From Leptospira sp. (GTDB taxonomy: Bacteria; Spirochaetota; Leptospiria; Leptospirales; Leptospiraceae), in NCBI GenBank assembly GCA_027533185.1, contig JAPZTS010000011.1, positions 1 through 64,000 on the forward strand: a DNA stretch of 64,000 nucleotides, given 5' to 3'. Below are positions 8,476 through 16,823 of this stretch, piece by piece; within the stretch, counting starts at the first letter, position 1; each line of letters opens with the position of its first letter. Under the pieces are notes generated by a model that saw only the letters and a program-made list of their open reading frames with translations, ran no database searches and had not been told where the DNA came from. Made by a program: the position numbers and the translations under genes.

Positions 8476-8931
8476 TTAGGATTCGACTCGTTCTACTGTG
8501 AAGGTCAGGTTGTCCCTGGATAAGATCCGAACATATTCTCCCTTTGAGATACGATCCTTAGTTGAAATGGCATCCCAAACAGTTCCTTGGAATCGCACCT
8601 TTCCACCCAATCTTTCAACTAGAATATCAGTATCCACGGGAACAATCTGACCAATAAAATCATCCTTGACGAATGGGTCGACGCTCGATTCGGAACGGAA
8701 AAACTTCTTTAAAAAAGCCCCTCCGACCGCTATGAGTACTCCGCTCGTGATTACCCAAAGTAAAATTTGGTAAGAGAAGGAAATTTCAAAAACTCGGGTG
8801 GTGATTCCCGTGATTATGGCACCCATTCCTAAAAAGATTACAAAGGTTCCGGGGAGCAAAAATTCTGAAATCAAAAGTATGATTCCAAATACCACCCAAC
8901 TGAATGCTGCGTTCTGTAGAATAAGTTCCAA
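8476..8931 (-). CDS. NfeD-family membrane protein (SPFH partner)
   Basis: A 151-residue short NfeD: three to four hydrophobic segments in the first 80 residues (WVVFGIILLISEFLLPGTFVIFLGMGAII, ILLWVITSGVLIAVGGAFL), then a soluble OB-fold domain (GQIVPVDTDILVERLGGKVRFQGTVWDA). NfeD proteins are encoded beside stomatin-like genes and are thought to anchor or modulate them. The start is a TTG with GAGGG upstream. The gene leads the minus-strand operon, with 102 bases before the first SPFH gene. This is the short form without the ClpP-like protease domain. Confidence 0.85.
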   Translation of the reverse strand: MELILQNAAFSWVVFGIILLISEFLLPGTFVIFLGMGAIITGITTRVFEISFSYQILLWVITSGVLIAVGGAFLKKFFRSESSVDPFVKDDFIGQIVPVDTDILVERLGGKVRFQGTVWDAISTKDRISKGEYVRILSRDNLTFTVERVES

Positions 8932-9025
8932 GAATTCCCTCGCTTCCTTGATTTCACAACTTCGGTTGGTTCCTGCAAGAAAAATACTATGTTTTGTTCT
9001 TCTATTTGGGATTTTGTCCTACGTG

Positions 9026-9454
9026 GTGTTGCATAAGAAAACAAAGATAGCAATTGGCCTCTGTCTACTCGTGTTTTTCTTTTTTCCATTTCCTAAGACC
9101 AATCCTGATACCAATTCGGGGTTTTCTGAACCGAAACAGGTGGAATCCATTCTGCGACGAGCATGTTTTGATTGTCATTCGAACGAAACCAAATGGCCCA
9201 TTTACACCTATGTATTTCCTGCTTCCTATTTGGTTTACAAACATGTGGAAGAAGGGCGAGATGAATTGAATTTCTCCGAGTGGGATTCCTTTCCCGAGAA
9301 AAAGAAAATTCGCTTAACAAATGATATTATAGAACAAATCGAAGAAGGCGAAATGCCTCCTTGGGATTACAAACTTCTACATCCTAATAGCTTGATAACA
9401 AATGAAGAATTGGAACTATTAAAAGAATGGGCAAACCAAAAGGAAAACTTGTGA
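9026..9454 (+). CDS. Haem-binding domain protein (CxxCH), membrane-anchored
   Basis: The protein has an N-terminal hydrophobic segment ([13 protein letters not shown]) and then one c-type haem site, CFDCH. Family features follow: [35 protein letters not shown], and later [13 protein letters not shown]. This matches the small periplasmic haem-binding-domain proteins that accompany cytochrome peroxidases or act alone in electron transfer. The start is uncertain: the open frame extends back to 8798 antisense through nfeD, so I take the GTG at 9026 (TTG 9029 is equally possible). The stop overlaps the argH start (GTGA), suggesting coupled translation. Confidence 0.72.
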   Translation: MLHKKTKIAIGLCLLVFFFFPFPKTNPDTNSGFSEPKQVESILRRACFDCHSNETKWPIYTYVFPASYLVYKHVEEGRDELNFSEWDSFPEKKKIRLTNDIIEQIEEGEMPPWDYKLLHPNSLITNEELELLKEWANQKENL

Positions 9455-10866
9455 AAGAAAAAAAACTCTGGGGTGGTAGGTTTGGTGCGCCACCTTCTCC
9501 TTTGATGGTTCGAATCGGCGAATCCATCAGTTTTGATAGAGAATTGTACAAAGAAGATATCAAAGGTTCCATTTCTCATGCAAAGATGTTACACCGGATT
9601 GGAATTCTGAATGAGCCGGAAGTAAAAAAAATAGAGTCAGGACTTCTCTCAATCCAAAAAGAAATAGAGTCTGGCAAATTCCCTTTTCTAATAGAAAACG
9701 AAGACATACATATGTCGATTGAGTCTCGCCTAACGGAAATTTTGGGAGACTTGGGAAAAAAACTACATACTGCTCGATCCAGAAATGACCAGGTATCTCA
9801 AGATGTACGTTTGTATCTTAAAACAGAAATTGCAAATATCTTAAAAGATCTTGCCACATTACTGGACGCTTGGGTTCTTCAGGCAGAAAAAAACACAAAT
9901 ACAATTATCCCAGGATATACCCATCTACAAATTGCTCAACCCATTCGTGCCTCTCATTATTTTTTAGCTCATTTTTGGGCCAATCTCCGAGATTTTTGGG
10001 ACCTGACTTCTGCCCTGGAAAGAGCCGAGGAGCTTGTGTTAGGCTCTGGAGCTATGGCTGGAGTGAATTACAAAACAGATCGAAAGTTTTTACAAAAGGA
10101 TCTAGGACTCAGTAGAATCTCTGAAAACTCGATGGATGCCGTTAGTCAAAGAGACCATATCTTAAAGTTTTTATTTGCTTCATCTCAGTTTATGATCCAT
10201 GCGTCCAGGTTTTGTGAGGAGGTGATTTTATATACATCGCAAGAATTTAATTACTTTAAATTGCCAGACCACCTAACTACGGGCTCTTCGATTATGCCAC
10301 AGAAAAAAAATCCGGATATTGCCGAACTCGTGCGAGGTAAGGCGGGAAGGGTTGTCGGTTCACTCAATCATCTGCTTATGATGATGAAAGGAACACCTCT
10401 CAGTTACAATCGGGATTTCCAAGAAGACAAACTTCCTCTATTTGATACAGTAAAGCAGGTTAAACTTTCTATCGAAGGGGTACGGGATATGGTGTTAGGA
10501 ATTACCATCTATCCTGATCGAGCCAAACGAAGTTTAGTCTCTGGTTTTTCGACAGCAACAGATCTTGCAGATTGGCTTGTCTCCAAAAAACAGATTCCGT
10601 TTCGCACCGCTCATGAAATCGTAGGGGAACTTGTTCGGCTTTGTTCGGAAAAAAATTTAGACCTCTTTACTATCTCCATTGGTGAGCGTGGGAAAATCCA
10701 CAGCGTTCTGACAGACCCAGAATACGACTCGGCAATCGCGTTAGAAACGTCCTGCGAGAAAAAGGATGTCGAAGGTGGAACCGCAAAACAAAGACAAGTT
10801 GAACAACTAAAGAAAGCAAAACAAGAAATTGTAAAAGTCAAAAAATATCTAAAAACAATCTCATAA
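9451..10866 (+). CDS. argH: Argininosuccinate lyase
   Basis: This enzyme catalyses the last step of arginine synthesis, splitting argininosuccinate into arginine and fumarate. The 471-residue sequence has the typical start KLWGGRF and the fumarase/aspartase-superfamily signature [12 protein letters not shown] (about residues 280-291), which holds the mobile catalytic-serine loop. [12 protein letters not shown] and the histidine of [11 protein letters not shown] are also present. I chose GTG 9451 over ATG 9427 because AAGGA sits at the right distance and the protein then begins at the family's normal position. It overlaps the haem-protein stop by 4 bases. Confidence 0.95.
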   Translation: MKEKKLWGGRFGAPPSPLMVRIGESISFDRELYKEDIKGSISHAKMLHRIGILNEPEVKKIESGLLSIQKEIESGKFPFLIENEDIHMSIESRLTEILGDLGKKLHTARSRNDQVSQDVRLYLKTEIANILKDLATLLDAWVLQAEKNTNTIIPGYTHLQIAQPIRASHYFLAHFWANLRDFWDLTSALERAEELVLGSGAMAGVNYKTDRKFLQKDLGLSRISENSMDAVSQRDHILKFLFASSQFMIHASRFCEEVILYTSQEFNYFKLPDHLTTGSSIMPQKKNPDIAELVRGKAGRVVGSLNHLLMMMKGTPLSYNRDFQEDKLPLFDTVKQVKLSIEGVRDMVLGITIYPDRAKRSLVSGFSTATDLADWLVSKKQIPFRTAHEIVGELVRLCSEKNLDLFTISIGERGKIHSVLTDPEYDSAIALETSCEKKDVEGGTAKQRQVEQLKKAKQEIVKVKKYLKTIS

Positions 10867-10881
10867 AAATAGGAAAAACGA

Positions 10882-11784
10882 ATGTACAAAAAACTCAAAA
10901 TGCAAAATAGCCTAAAACAGTCAAAAATTCTCTTTTTGTTTGTTGGAGCTCTCTTCCTATCCAATTCGATATTTTGTAGCGATCAAAAGTTTAAAAAGAG
11001 AACCTACGAACCTGTTGCCTATGCAAACACGAAAGTTGTTGTAAAAAGAGAAGACCAAACATCCGTAAAACTTCCAGACAAACCTGCAATCTATGCGGTG
11101 GTCTCTACGACGGCTGGAGATTTGATCCTTGAGCTCTATGATAAAGAAGCACCGAAAACGGTGCAAAATTTTATAGATCTAGCCCAAGGTCAAAAGGAAT
11201 TCCAAACGGAGAAAGGAAAAGAAAAACGTCCTTTTTATGATGGATTGAAGTTCCACCGTGTGATTGAAAATTTTATGGCACAAGGTGGCTGTCCTCGTGG
11301 TGATGGAACAGGTGGACCAGGGTATCAATTTGAAGATGAAATCAATGGAAAGTCGTTAGGTCTTGATACAATAAAAATCAAAGAAGCTCCTCAGTACCAA
11401 TCCCAACTACAAAGGGCCGTTCTCAGTAGCTTTCAAATATCCTCAAGACAAGAATTTGAAGCAAAAAGAACTGAAGTCGAAAAGGCATACGAAGAAGCTC
11501 TTGAGCTTCCCGTCCTTGAAATTCTCCACCGTGTTGGATATAGATACAATGAAGTGGTTCAGAGTAAAAAGGCAATTCGAGGGGCCTTGGCTATGGCGAA
11601 TGCAGGTCCGAACACAAATGGTTCACAGTTCTTTATCAATCAAGTGGATACCCCCCACTTAGATGGACTTCATACAGTTTTTGGTTTTTTGGTAGGAGGA
11701 TATGATGTTCTTGACCGCATCATCGACAAGGGAAATCTTCAAACTACCATCCGCAAGGTAGTGGTATTGGATAGAAGAGAGTGA
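10882..11784 (+). CDS. Secreted cyclophilin-type peptidyl-prolyl isomerase with a helical insertion
   Basis: After a signal peptide (ILFLFVGALFLSNSIFC) the protein has a cyclophilin domain: VVSTTAGDLILELYDKEAPKTVQNFIDL, FHRVIENFMAQGGCPRGDGTGGPGYQFEDE, then GALAMANAGPNTNGSQFFINQVDTPHLDGLHTVFGFLVGG. These contain the FHRVI, QGG and GSQFF active-site motifs. The cyclophilin core is interrupted after FEDE by roughly 70 charged, probably helical residues before MANAG, making it longer than PpiA-type enzymes. The FxxxxC end of the signal could also be a lipobox. It probably folds periplasmic or outer-membrane proteins. AGGA precedes the ATG, and the gene overlaps the next by 4 bases. Confidence 0.87.
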   Translation: MYKKLKMQNSLKQSKILFLFVGALFLSNSIFCSDQKFKKRTYEPVAYANTKVVVKREDQTSVKLPDKPAIYAVVSTTAGDLILELYDKEAPKTVQNFIDLAQGQKEFQTEKGKEKRPFYDGLKFHRVIENFMAQGGCPRGDGTGGPGYQFEDEINGKSLGLDTIKIKEAPQYQSQLQRAVLSSFQISSRQEFEAKRTEVEKAYEEALELPVLEILHRVGYRYNEVVQSKKAIRGALAMANAGPNTNGSQFFINQVDTPHLDGLHTVFGFLVGGYDVLDRIIDKGNLQTTIRKVVVLDRRE

Positions 11785-12368
11785 ATTACCTAGAAGGCGT
11801 AGAAATCATTCAAAAGTATACGGCCGGTTCTTCGATAGAACCGGTTCTGGAGTTTATACGCCAAGTTCCTCATGATGAGGAAGGATTTTCCAATGCTCTC
11901 GATGAGATCGGAGGGATTTCAAAATACCCTGATACCTTCGTTGGTTTGCTGAGTTTTCTAAGTTTTATTTTGGGACAGCGTTTCAAAATGAACCATCTTT
12001 ATGAGACCGCACTTGAAAAATACGAATCCTTGAACCAAACAACCGCAAAGCGAAAGCCTACCGAAGAAGAAGCAAAAATCAAGCGCACCCTAACTGATTT
12101 CATTCTAAAAGTCGAAAAAGTTTTTGAAGTACAGGACATTACGGATGAAAGTTTGGTTAAGGAATTGAATCGATTTGTCTCCGAAGCAAACCTTTATGGT
12201 GTAACGGATAATGAAATCAAAACACTAAAAATTTCATCGAAAACGGTTGCTCTCATTGAATCCCACCTGGACAAACAAAGAGAAAATTACTACCAATACA
12301 AAAAACTGAGGGGAATCATGGAAAGGCTCGTCAGGATATCAGACTATATTCTAGGTGAATCCAAATAA
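11781..12368 (+). CDS. Conserved hypothetical cytoplasmic protein
   Basis: I do not recognise the family. The 195-residue product has no signal or membrane segment, is rich in Lys and Glu, and is predicted mostly helical. It starts at a GTG overlapping the stop of the cyclophilin gene (GTGA), so it is translated from the same message. It lies in the argH-cyclophilin-fliM run. Confidence 0.65.
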   Translation: MNYLEGVEIIQKYTAGSSIEPVLEFIRQVPHDEEGFSNALDEIGGISKYPDTFVGLLSFLSFILGQRFKMNHLYETALEKYESLNQTTAKRKPTEEEAKIKRTLTDFILKVEKVFEVQDITDESLVKELNRFVSEANLYGVTDNEIKTLKISSKTVALIESHLDKQRENYYQYKKLRGIMERLVRISDYILGESK

Positions 12369-12432
12369 ACCGGGGATTAAGTCTCTAAAATTTAGCTTCA
12401 ATTCTCTAGAAATCTGCCGACGGTAATCCTAT

Positions 12433-13422
12433 ATGGTGCGTGCCCGATGGTTTCTATTTCTATCTCTGGGAATTTTTGTAACTGGTCTCCATTCGTTTCC
12501 AGACCGGGATGCTCGAGGGAACCGAGTAGAAAACTTTATTGCCCTGCAATCGAAAATTGAAATCCATCTTGGAAAAAGAGCCTATGCATCGGGAGAACGA
12601 ATTCCTTTACAGTTTTCCGTTACAAACACAGGAAAGGAAGTTCTTCGTTTTTTTCCCTCCTTCGACTCCCGTTATTCCTTTCAAATCTTAGTAAAGGATG
12701 AAAATGATCGGGTGGTTCCGCCCATAGAAGACCCTGAATTCAACGATCCTATTTTAAAAAGAAGAACAACTGTAGTAAATTTAGTAGGGGATCAGAACAA
12801 AGAAATTGCCCTTCACAGACAGGAAACGTTCTCAAAACAAATCTATTTGGATGAACACTATAGTTTTGCCCCCAACCAAAAATACTTCGTAGTCGGCTAT
12901 TTCTATCCAAACTATACAGAGGACAAGGGAGCATTCCTAAGGAGCCAAAACACGGCGACTTTTCTCTTCCAGAATGGGAAGGATGAGAGCATCACAAACC
13001 AAAGGCGACAGTTTGTAGATGGTGCGAGTGTTACTCCTGAGGAGACCATCTTTCTCTTTTTAGGTGCTGAAATGAAAAAGAACTGGGAATCTCATTTTAA
13101 GTGGATTGATTTCAGCGAATACATTTTGGGATACGATAGGTTTAGTGCGGCTTTTGCAGAAAGCCCACTTGCAGAAAGAGAGACAATCATTGAAGATTTT
13201 AAAGAATATCTGACAGAATCACCGAGCGGGGTTTTAAAGTACTTTAAGGTAATGAATGTTGACTACCCAGGCAAATTCGATGCGAGGGTAGTGGTATATG
13301 TAGAGAGGATGACGGGACGATTTAAAACTCGTTATGAATATATTTATAGTTTAAAAAAAGATGAGGGAATTAAAAACTCTCTTTGGCAGATCAAAAACTT
13401 ACTGGTAAAGGTTCGAAAATGA
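12433..13422 (+). CDS. Secreted protein with BsuPI-like beta domain, unknown function
   Basis: A 329-residue protein with a signal peptide (ARWFLFLSLGIFVTGLHSFP). Residues 38-90 (LGKRAYASGERIPLQFSVTNTGKEVLRFFPSFDSRYSFQI) resemble the immunoglobulin-like intracellular proteinase inhibitor BsuPI fold, which appears as an accessory domain in many secreted bacterial proteins. The C-terminal half (about 200 residues) is unassigned. The stop overlaps the fliM start by 4 bases (ATGA), so it is likely co-expressed with the motor switch gene. A role in flagella would be inference from position only. Confidence 0.65.
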   Translation: MVRARWFLFLSLGIFVTGLHSFPDRDARGNRVENFIALQSKIEIHLGKRAYASGERIPLQFSVTNTGKEVLRFFPSFDSRYSFQILVKDENDRVVPPIEDPEFNDPILKRRTTVVNLVGDQNKEIALHRQETFSKQIYLDEHYSFAPNQKYFVVGYFYPNYTEDKGAFLRSQNTATFLFQNGKDESITNQRRQFVDGASVTPEETIFLFLGAEMKKNWESHFKWIDFSEYILGYDRFSAAFAESPLAERETIIEDFKEYLTESPSGVLKYFKVMNVDYPGKFDARVVVYVERMTGRFKTRYEYIYSLKKDEGIKNSLWQIKNLLVKVRK

Positions 13423-14444
13423 CAGAAATACTTTCGCAAGATGAAATCGATGCCCTACTAAATGCCATCTCATCCGGAGAGGTTGCAGAAGATGAATACT
13501 CATCTGTTGGTGAACAAAAAAAAGTTAAGATCTACGATTTCAAACGGCCTGATAAATTCTCAAAAGACCAGATTCGTACATTGCAGATGATGCATGAAAC
13601 ATTCGCACGTTTGGCAACAACAGGACTTTCGGCTCAGCTCCGAGCTCTGGTAGTGGTCCACGTAGCTTCGGTGGATCAGTTGACCTATGAAGAATTCATT
13701 AGGTCGATTCCAAACCCTACGACCCTGGCAGTAATCAATATGGACCCACTTCGTGGATCTGCGATTTTAGAAATCGATCCATCCATTTCCTTTACGATCA
13801 TTGATCGTTTGTTTGGTGGTAAAGGCGAATCTTCCAAGGTAAACAGAGAACTTTCCGATATCGAGCTTTCTGTAATGGAAGGGATCATAGTAAGAATCCT
13901 AGGAAACCTCAGAGAATCCTGGTCAACAGTTATCGATCTAAGACCAAGGCTTGGTAACATTGAAACCAATCCGCAATTTGCCCAAGTTGTTCCACCGAAT
14001 GACATGGTGGTATTAATTACCTTGGAGACCAAAGTAGGTGAAGTGGAAGGTATGACAAACCTTTGTATTCCCTACATCACAATCGAGCCTATTATCAATA
14101 AACTCTCCGCTCAGTATTGGTATTCCTCTATCCGTAAAGGCGAGGTAGATGAAAACAGAGCCGTGATCCAAGAGCGTCTTGACCAAGTTAAAATCCCGCT
14201 CATTTCAGAAGTAGGGAGCGTTGATATCTCGCTGAATGATTTAATGAACCTCCATGAGGGTGATGTTATTAAATTGGAGAATACTCCTATCAAGTCGGAT
14301 CTAACTGTTCGTGTTGGGGACCGAGGGAAATTTAAGGCGACTCCCGGTCGGGTGGGAAATCGTTTGGCAATTCAAATTGGTGACAATATAGAAGATATAC
14401 CAGATGAACTCCTAGGTTCCACACGTTCCGAACAAGAATACTAA
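13419..14444 (+). CDS. fliM: Flagellar motor switch protein FliM
   Basis: A 341-residue FliM. It has the N-terminal CheY-binding peptide LSQDEIDALL (residues 5-14), then the CheC-like middle domain (YDFKRPDKFSKDQIRTLQMMHETFARL, SIPNPTTLAVINMDPLRGSAILEIDP, FGGKG) that contacts FliG. The C-terminal SpoA domain (LISEVGSVDISLNDLMNLHEGDVIKLENTPI) packs with FliN. FliM transmits the CheY signal to switch flagellar rotation. The ATG at 13419 is used rather than the upstream in-frame TTG because it overlaps the previous stop and follows AAAGG. Confidence 0.97.
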   Translation: MTEILSQDEIDALLNAISSGEVAEDEYSSVGEQKKVKIYDFKRPDKFSKDQIRTLQMMHETFARLATTGLSAQLRALVVVHVASVDQLTYEEFIRSIPNPTTLAVINMDPLRGSAILEIDPSISFTIIDRLFGGKGESSKVNRELSDIELSVMEGIIVRILGNLRESWSTVIDLRPRLGNIETNPQFAQVVPPNDMVVLITLETKVGEVEGMTNLCIPYITIEPIINKLSAQYWYSSIRKGEVDENRAVIQERLDQVKIPLISEVGSVDISLNDLMNLHEGDVIKLENTPIKSDLTVRVGDRGKFKATPGRVGNRLAIQIGDNIEDIPDELLGSTRSEQEY

Positions 14445-14465
14445 GTTCTGTTTGTAGATTTTTTT

Positions 14466-15827
14466 GTGTTTCCTCAAAGGTCTTCAACTCTCTCATTTGG
14501 GATATTGTTTCTTTTCGCATTAGGGGCATTAGTTGCAGGACCAAACCCCAATCCCGAGGTTTCTTCCGAATATAAAACCAATTCCAAAACGAAATTCAAA
14601 TCCGACCGCAGTCAGAAATCCTATAAAAAATCTAAGAGGCTTATCATTCTTTCGGTCGATGGATTTCCCTATTTGTATTGGAAGGATCGAAGATACCGTG
14701 AAAGTTTTCCAAACCTTACCAAAATTTTCGAGACCTTCGGTGAACCAAGTGAGATCCTAACTGTTAACCCTTCCATTACGTATCCGGCTCACACTTCTAT
14801 GGTAACTGGTGTGGACCCAATCCAACATGGAATCTGGAACAACACGCTATCGGATCCCTTTGAAAGAAATGATGGAGGTTGGATGTGGTATACAGAAGAC
14901 ATCCTTGTTCCGACGCTCTGGGATTTGGCGCGGGCAAAAAAAATAACTACCGCAAATGTATTTTGGCCTGTTACAGTTGGTGCAAAAGTAGATTGGAATC
15001 TGCCACAATTCTGGAGAAAAAAAATACCCGAAGATGACAAACTACTTCGTGTAATTGCAACAACCGGACTTCATAAAGAAGTTGAACAAGCCGTTGGAAC
15101 TCCGTTAAACGATACAACCGGAGACGAAGTAAAACTCAAAGTCGCAAGTTACCTTTGGAAAACAAAAAAACCAAAATTGATGTTTGTCTACACAACGGAC
15201 CTTGATACATACCATCATGGTTATGGAAAAGGGAGTGAACGGGCTCTTTCGAAACTTAGAGAAATCGACTCCTACTTAAGTGTTTTTTTTAAAGATGTAG
15301 GTGCCTTTATGAAGGGAGGTCCTGGCATAATTCTTGTTTCAGACCATGGCTTTCATCAAGCAAATCAGGTCTGTACACCTAATGTCTACCTAAAAGAAAC
15401 GGGTTTTATAGATGATACAAAGGGAACCTACCGACTGACTTTTAAAAGCAGTGGAGGATCTGCAATTCTTTTGCCCAATGGTGCGATGCCTTCCGTTTCG
15501 GACCTAGACAAAATACAGTCGGACATCACCAAACTTTGTCCTGGTGTTGAGTGGATATCCAAAGAAGACCCGAAGTTTTTAAATTCCTACCATCCAGAAA
15601 CTCTCGCAATTCTAAGGACTAAAAGCGAAGTATACATTTCGGGAACTAGAAAGGGCGGTATTTTTACCGAAGCAACAGCTCCCATTTACGGGCATGGGTA
15701 TTGGAATGAAATGGAAGAGATGCATACAATCGGATTTGCCTACCTACCAAAAAGCAAAGAAAAGATTCGCTTTGCAACCGTTAAGGACGTATTCAGAATC
15801 GCAAAAGGTTTCTTAGAAATAGAGTAG
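14466..15827 (+). CDS. ENPP/alkaline-phosphatase-superfamily phosphodiesterase
   Basis: A secreted type I phosphodiesterase/nucleotide-pyrophosphatase-like protein. A signal peptide (FGILFLFALGALVAG) comes first, then the metal site LSVDGFPYLYW and the nucleophile region NPSITYPAHTSMVTG, where the Thr is the expected nucleophile. Further metal ligands follow in DLDTYHHGYG and LVSDHGFH, and near the end GHGYWNE. These are the two-zinc ligands of the family. Likely substrates are nucleotide or lipid phosphodiesters in the periplasm; the exact one cannot be told. It starts at a GTG 21 bases after fliM. Confidence 0.82.
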   Translation: MFPQRSSTLSFGILFLFALGALVAGPNPNPEVSSEYKTNSKTKFKSDRSQKSYKKSKRLIILSVDGFPYLYWKDRRYRESFPNLTKIFETFGEPSEILTVNPSITYPAHTSMVTGVDPIQHGIWNNTLSDPFERNDGGWMWYTEDILVPTLWDLARAKKITTANVFWPVTVGAKVDWNLPQFWRKKIPEDDKLLRVIATTGLHKEVEQAVGTPLNDTTGDEVKLKVASYLWKTKKPKLMFVYTTDLDTYHHGYGKGSERALSKLREIDSYLSVFFKDVGAFMKGGPGIILVSDHGFHQANQVCTPNVYLKETGFIDDTKGTYRLTFKSSGGSAILLPNGAMPSVSDLDKIQSDITKLCPGVEWISKEDPKFLNSYHPETLAILRTKSEVYISGTRKGGIFTEATAPIYGHGYWNEMEEMHTIGFAYLPKSKEKIRFATVKDVFRIAKGFLEIE

Positions 15828-15902
15828 ATCCGAAAGGAATCTCGTATTGATTTTAATTTCAAACGGAAATTAAGACAAGTCCCTCTGCAATGATCAATTC
15901 AA

Positions 15903-16121
15903 TTAGTGCTTTTTCCAGTGAATACATTCGCCTGGGCACTCATCCATTTCCTTTTGCACCTTTTTTTCATCTTCTTCATGAATCATGGCATCGTTGATGG
16001 AGCTTCCCTCAAAGTGTGTTTGCGAAAGGTCCTCTTCGTCCATCATAAAGTATTTGGGTAGGTTGTCTGCGCATTGGTTACACGATGTACAATTGTCTTT
16101 GTCGACGTAGGCTCGTTTCAT
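15903..16121 (-). CDS. 4Fe-4S single-cluster ferredoxin
   Basis: A 72-residue acidic ferredoxin. Cluster ligands are C11, C14 and C17 (CTSCNQC) and C62 (the CPGEC segment), the pattern of monocluster bacterial ferredoxins. The middle (about residues 20-55) is acidic. It carries electrons to an unknown partner. The ATG overlaps the SemiSWEET stop by 4 bases, so it is the last gene of a queF-SemiSWEET-ferredoxin operon. Confidence 0.88.
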   Translation of the reverse strand: MKRAYVDKDNCTSCNQCADNLPKYFMMDEEDLSQTHFEGSSINDAMIHEEDEKKVQKEMDECPGECIHWKKH

Positions 16122-16375
16122 TCTCGATTTCCTTCTGTTAGTTTATAATACAAAACAATTAAAACAAAAAATATAGTAACAGAGTTGGCGAGTATCATTG
16201 GTAAATCGCCTTTTAGGATTCCGTAAATAAGCCAAAAAAATACGCCAAGTGCAAAGAGAAGATACATATTGCGACTGATATCGCGTGTTTGTTTTGTGAG
16301 AACCACTCGTAAGACTTGAGGCAAAAAAGAAACTGTAGTCAGGAAAGCCGCAAGGTATCCAATCAAAACTTCCAT
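16118..16375 (-). CDS. SemiSWEET sugar transporter
   Basis: An 85-residue, three-helix protein with the PQ-loop motif FLPQVLRVVLTKQTRDIS. A second helix (MYLLFALGVFFWLIYGIL) and third helix (LPMILANSVTIFFVLIVLYY) follow. SemiSWEETs dimerise to form the six-helix sugar channel homologous to half of a eukaryotic SWEET; the L. biflexa homologue has a known crystal structure. The conserved tryptophan and asparagine of the sugar pocket are visible in FFWLIYG and LANSVT. The gene starts one base after the queF stop. Confidence 0.92.
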   Translation of the reverse strand: MEVLIGYLAAFLTTVSFLPQVLRVVLTKQTRDISRNMYLLFALGVFFWLIYGILKGDLPMILANSVTIFFVLIVLYYKLTEGNRE

Positions 16376-16376
16376 A

Positions 16377-16781
16377 CTACTTAGAACGATACTCGCGTCT
16401 GACCACGGTCTTTACACCGCCTCGGACATTGTAGTCACCCACCACTTTCAGAGAGAAAGGATCAACAGCTCGAACCAGGTCTTCTAATACTTTGTTTACC
16501 ACATTTTCATGGAAAATCCCCATATTCCGGTAGGCGAGGAAGTATTCTTTTAGACTTTTGAGTTCGATACATTTTTCCCGGGGGATATATTCAATAAAAA
16601 TAGATCCAAAATCGGGTAGGCCTGTTTTGGGGCAAACTGCAGTAAATTCAGGGATGGTGAATTCGATTTTGTACTCTTTGCCGACGTAGACATTGGCAAA
16701 CCATTCGATTTCTGGAGTTTTCCAATCGGGGATATGGTCTTGTCTGTCTTCATAACTGGACTCTGATTTTTTTTCCGACAT
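16377..16781 (-). CDS. queF: NADPH-dependent 7-cyano-7-deazaguanine reductase QueF
   Basis: QueF reduces preQ0 to preQ1 in queuosine tRNA-modification synthesis. The 134-residue unimodular form carries the nucleophile cysteine in EFTAVCPKTGLPDFG, and the NADPH and substrate motif ELKSLKEYFLAYRNMGIFHENVVN. I start at the ATG at 16781, which follows AGGG; the longer open frame would run into the guaA start. It is divergent from guaA across 42 bases, so guanine-nucleotide supply and preQ0 use share a promoter region. Confidence 0.92.
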   Translation of the reverse strand: MSEKKSESSYEDRQDHIPDWKTPEIEWFANVYVGKEYKIEFTIPEFTAVCPKTGLPDFGSIFIEYIPREKCIELKSLKEYFLAYRNMGIFHENVVNKVLEDLVRAVDPFSLKVVGDYNVRGGVKTVVRREYRSK

Positions 16782-16823
16782 TTGTTTACCCTGACAATTG
16801 CTAAAATATTTTGGAACCATCTC

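Noticed and set aside
8798..9025. Upstream extension of the haem-binding protein
   Set aside because: It is antisense to nfeD and lacks a ribosome-binding site; the membrane anchor begins after it.
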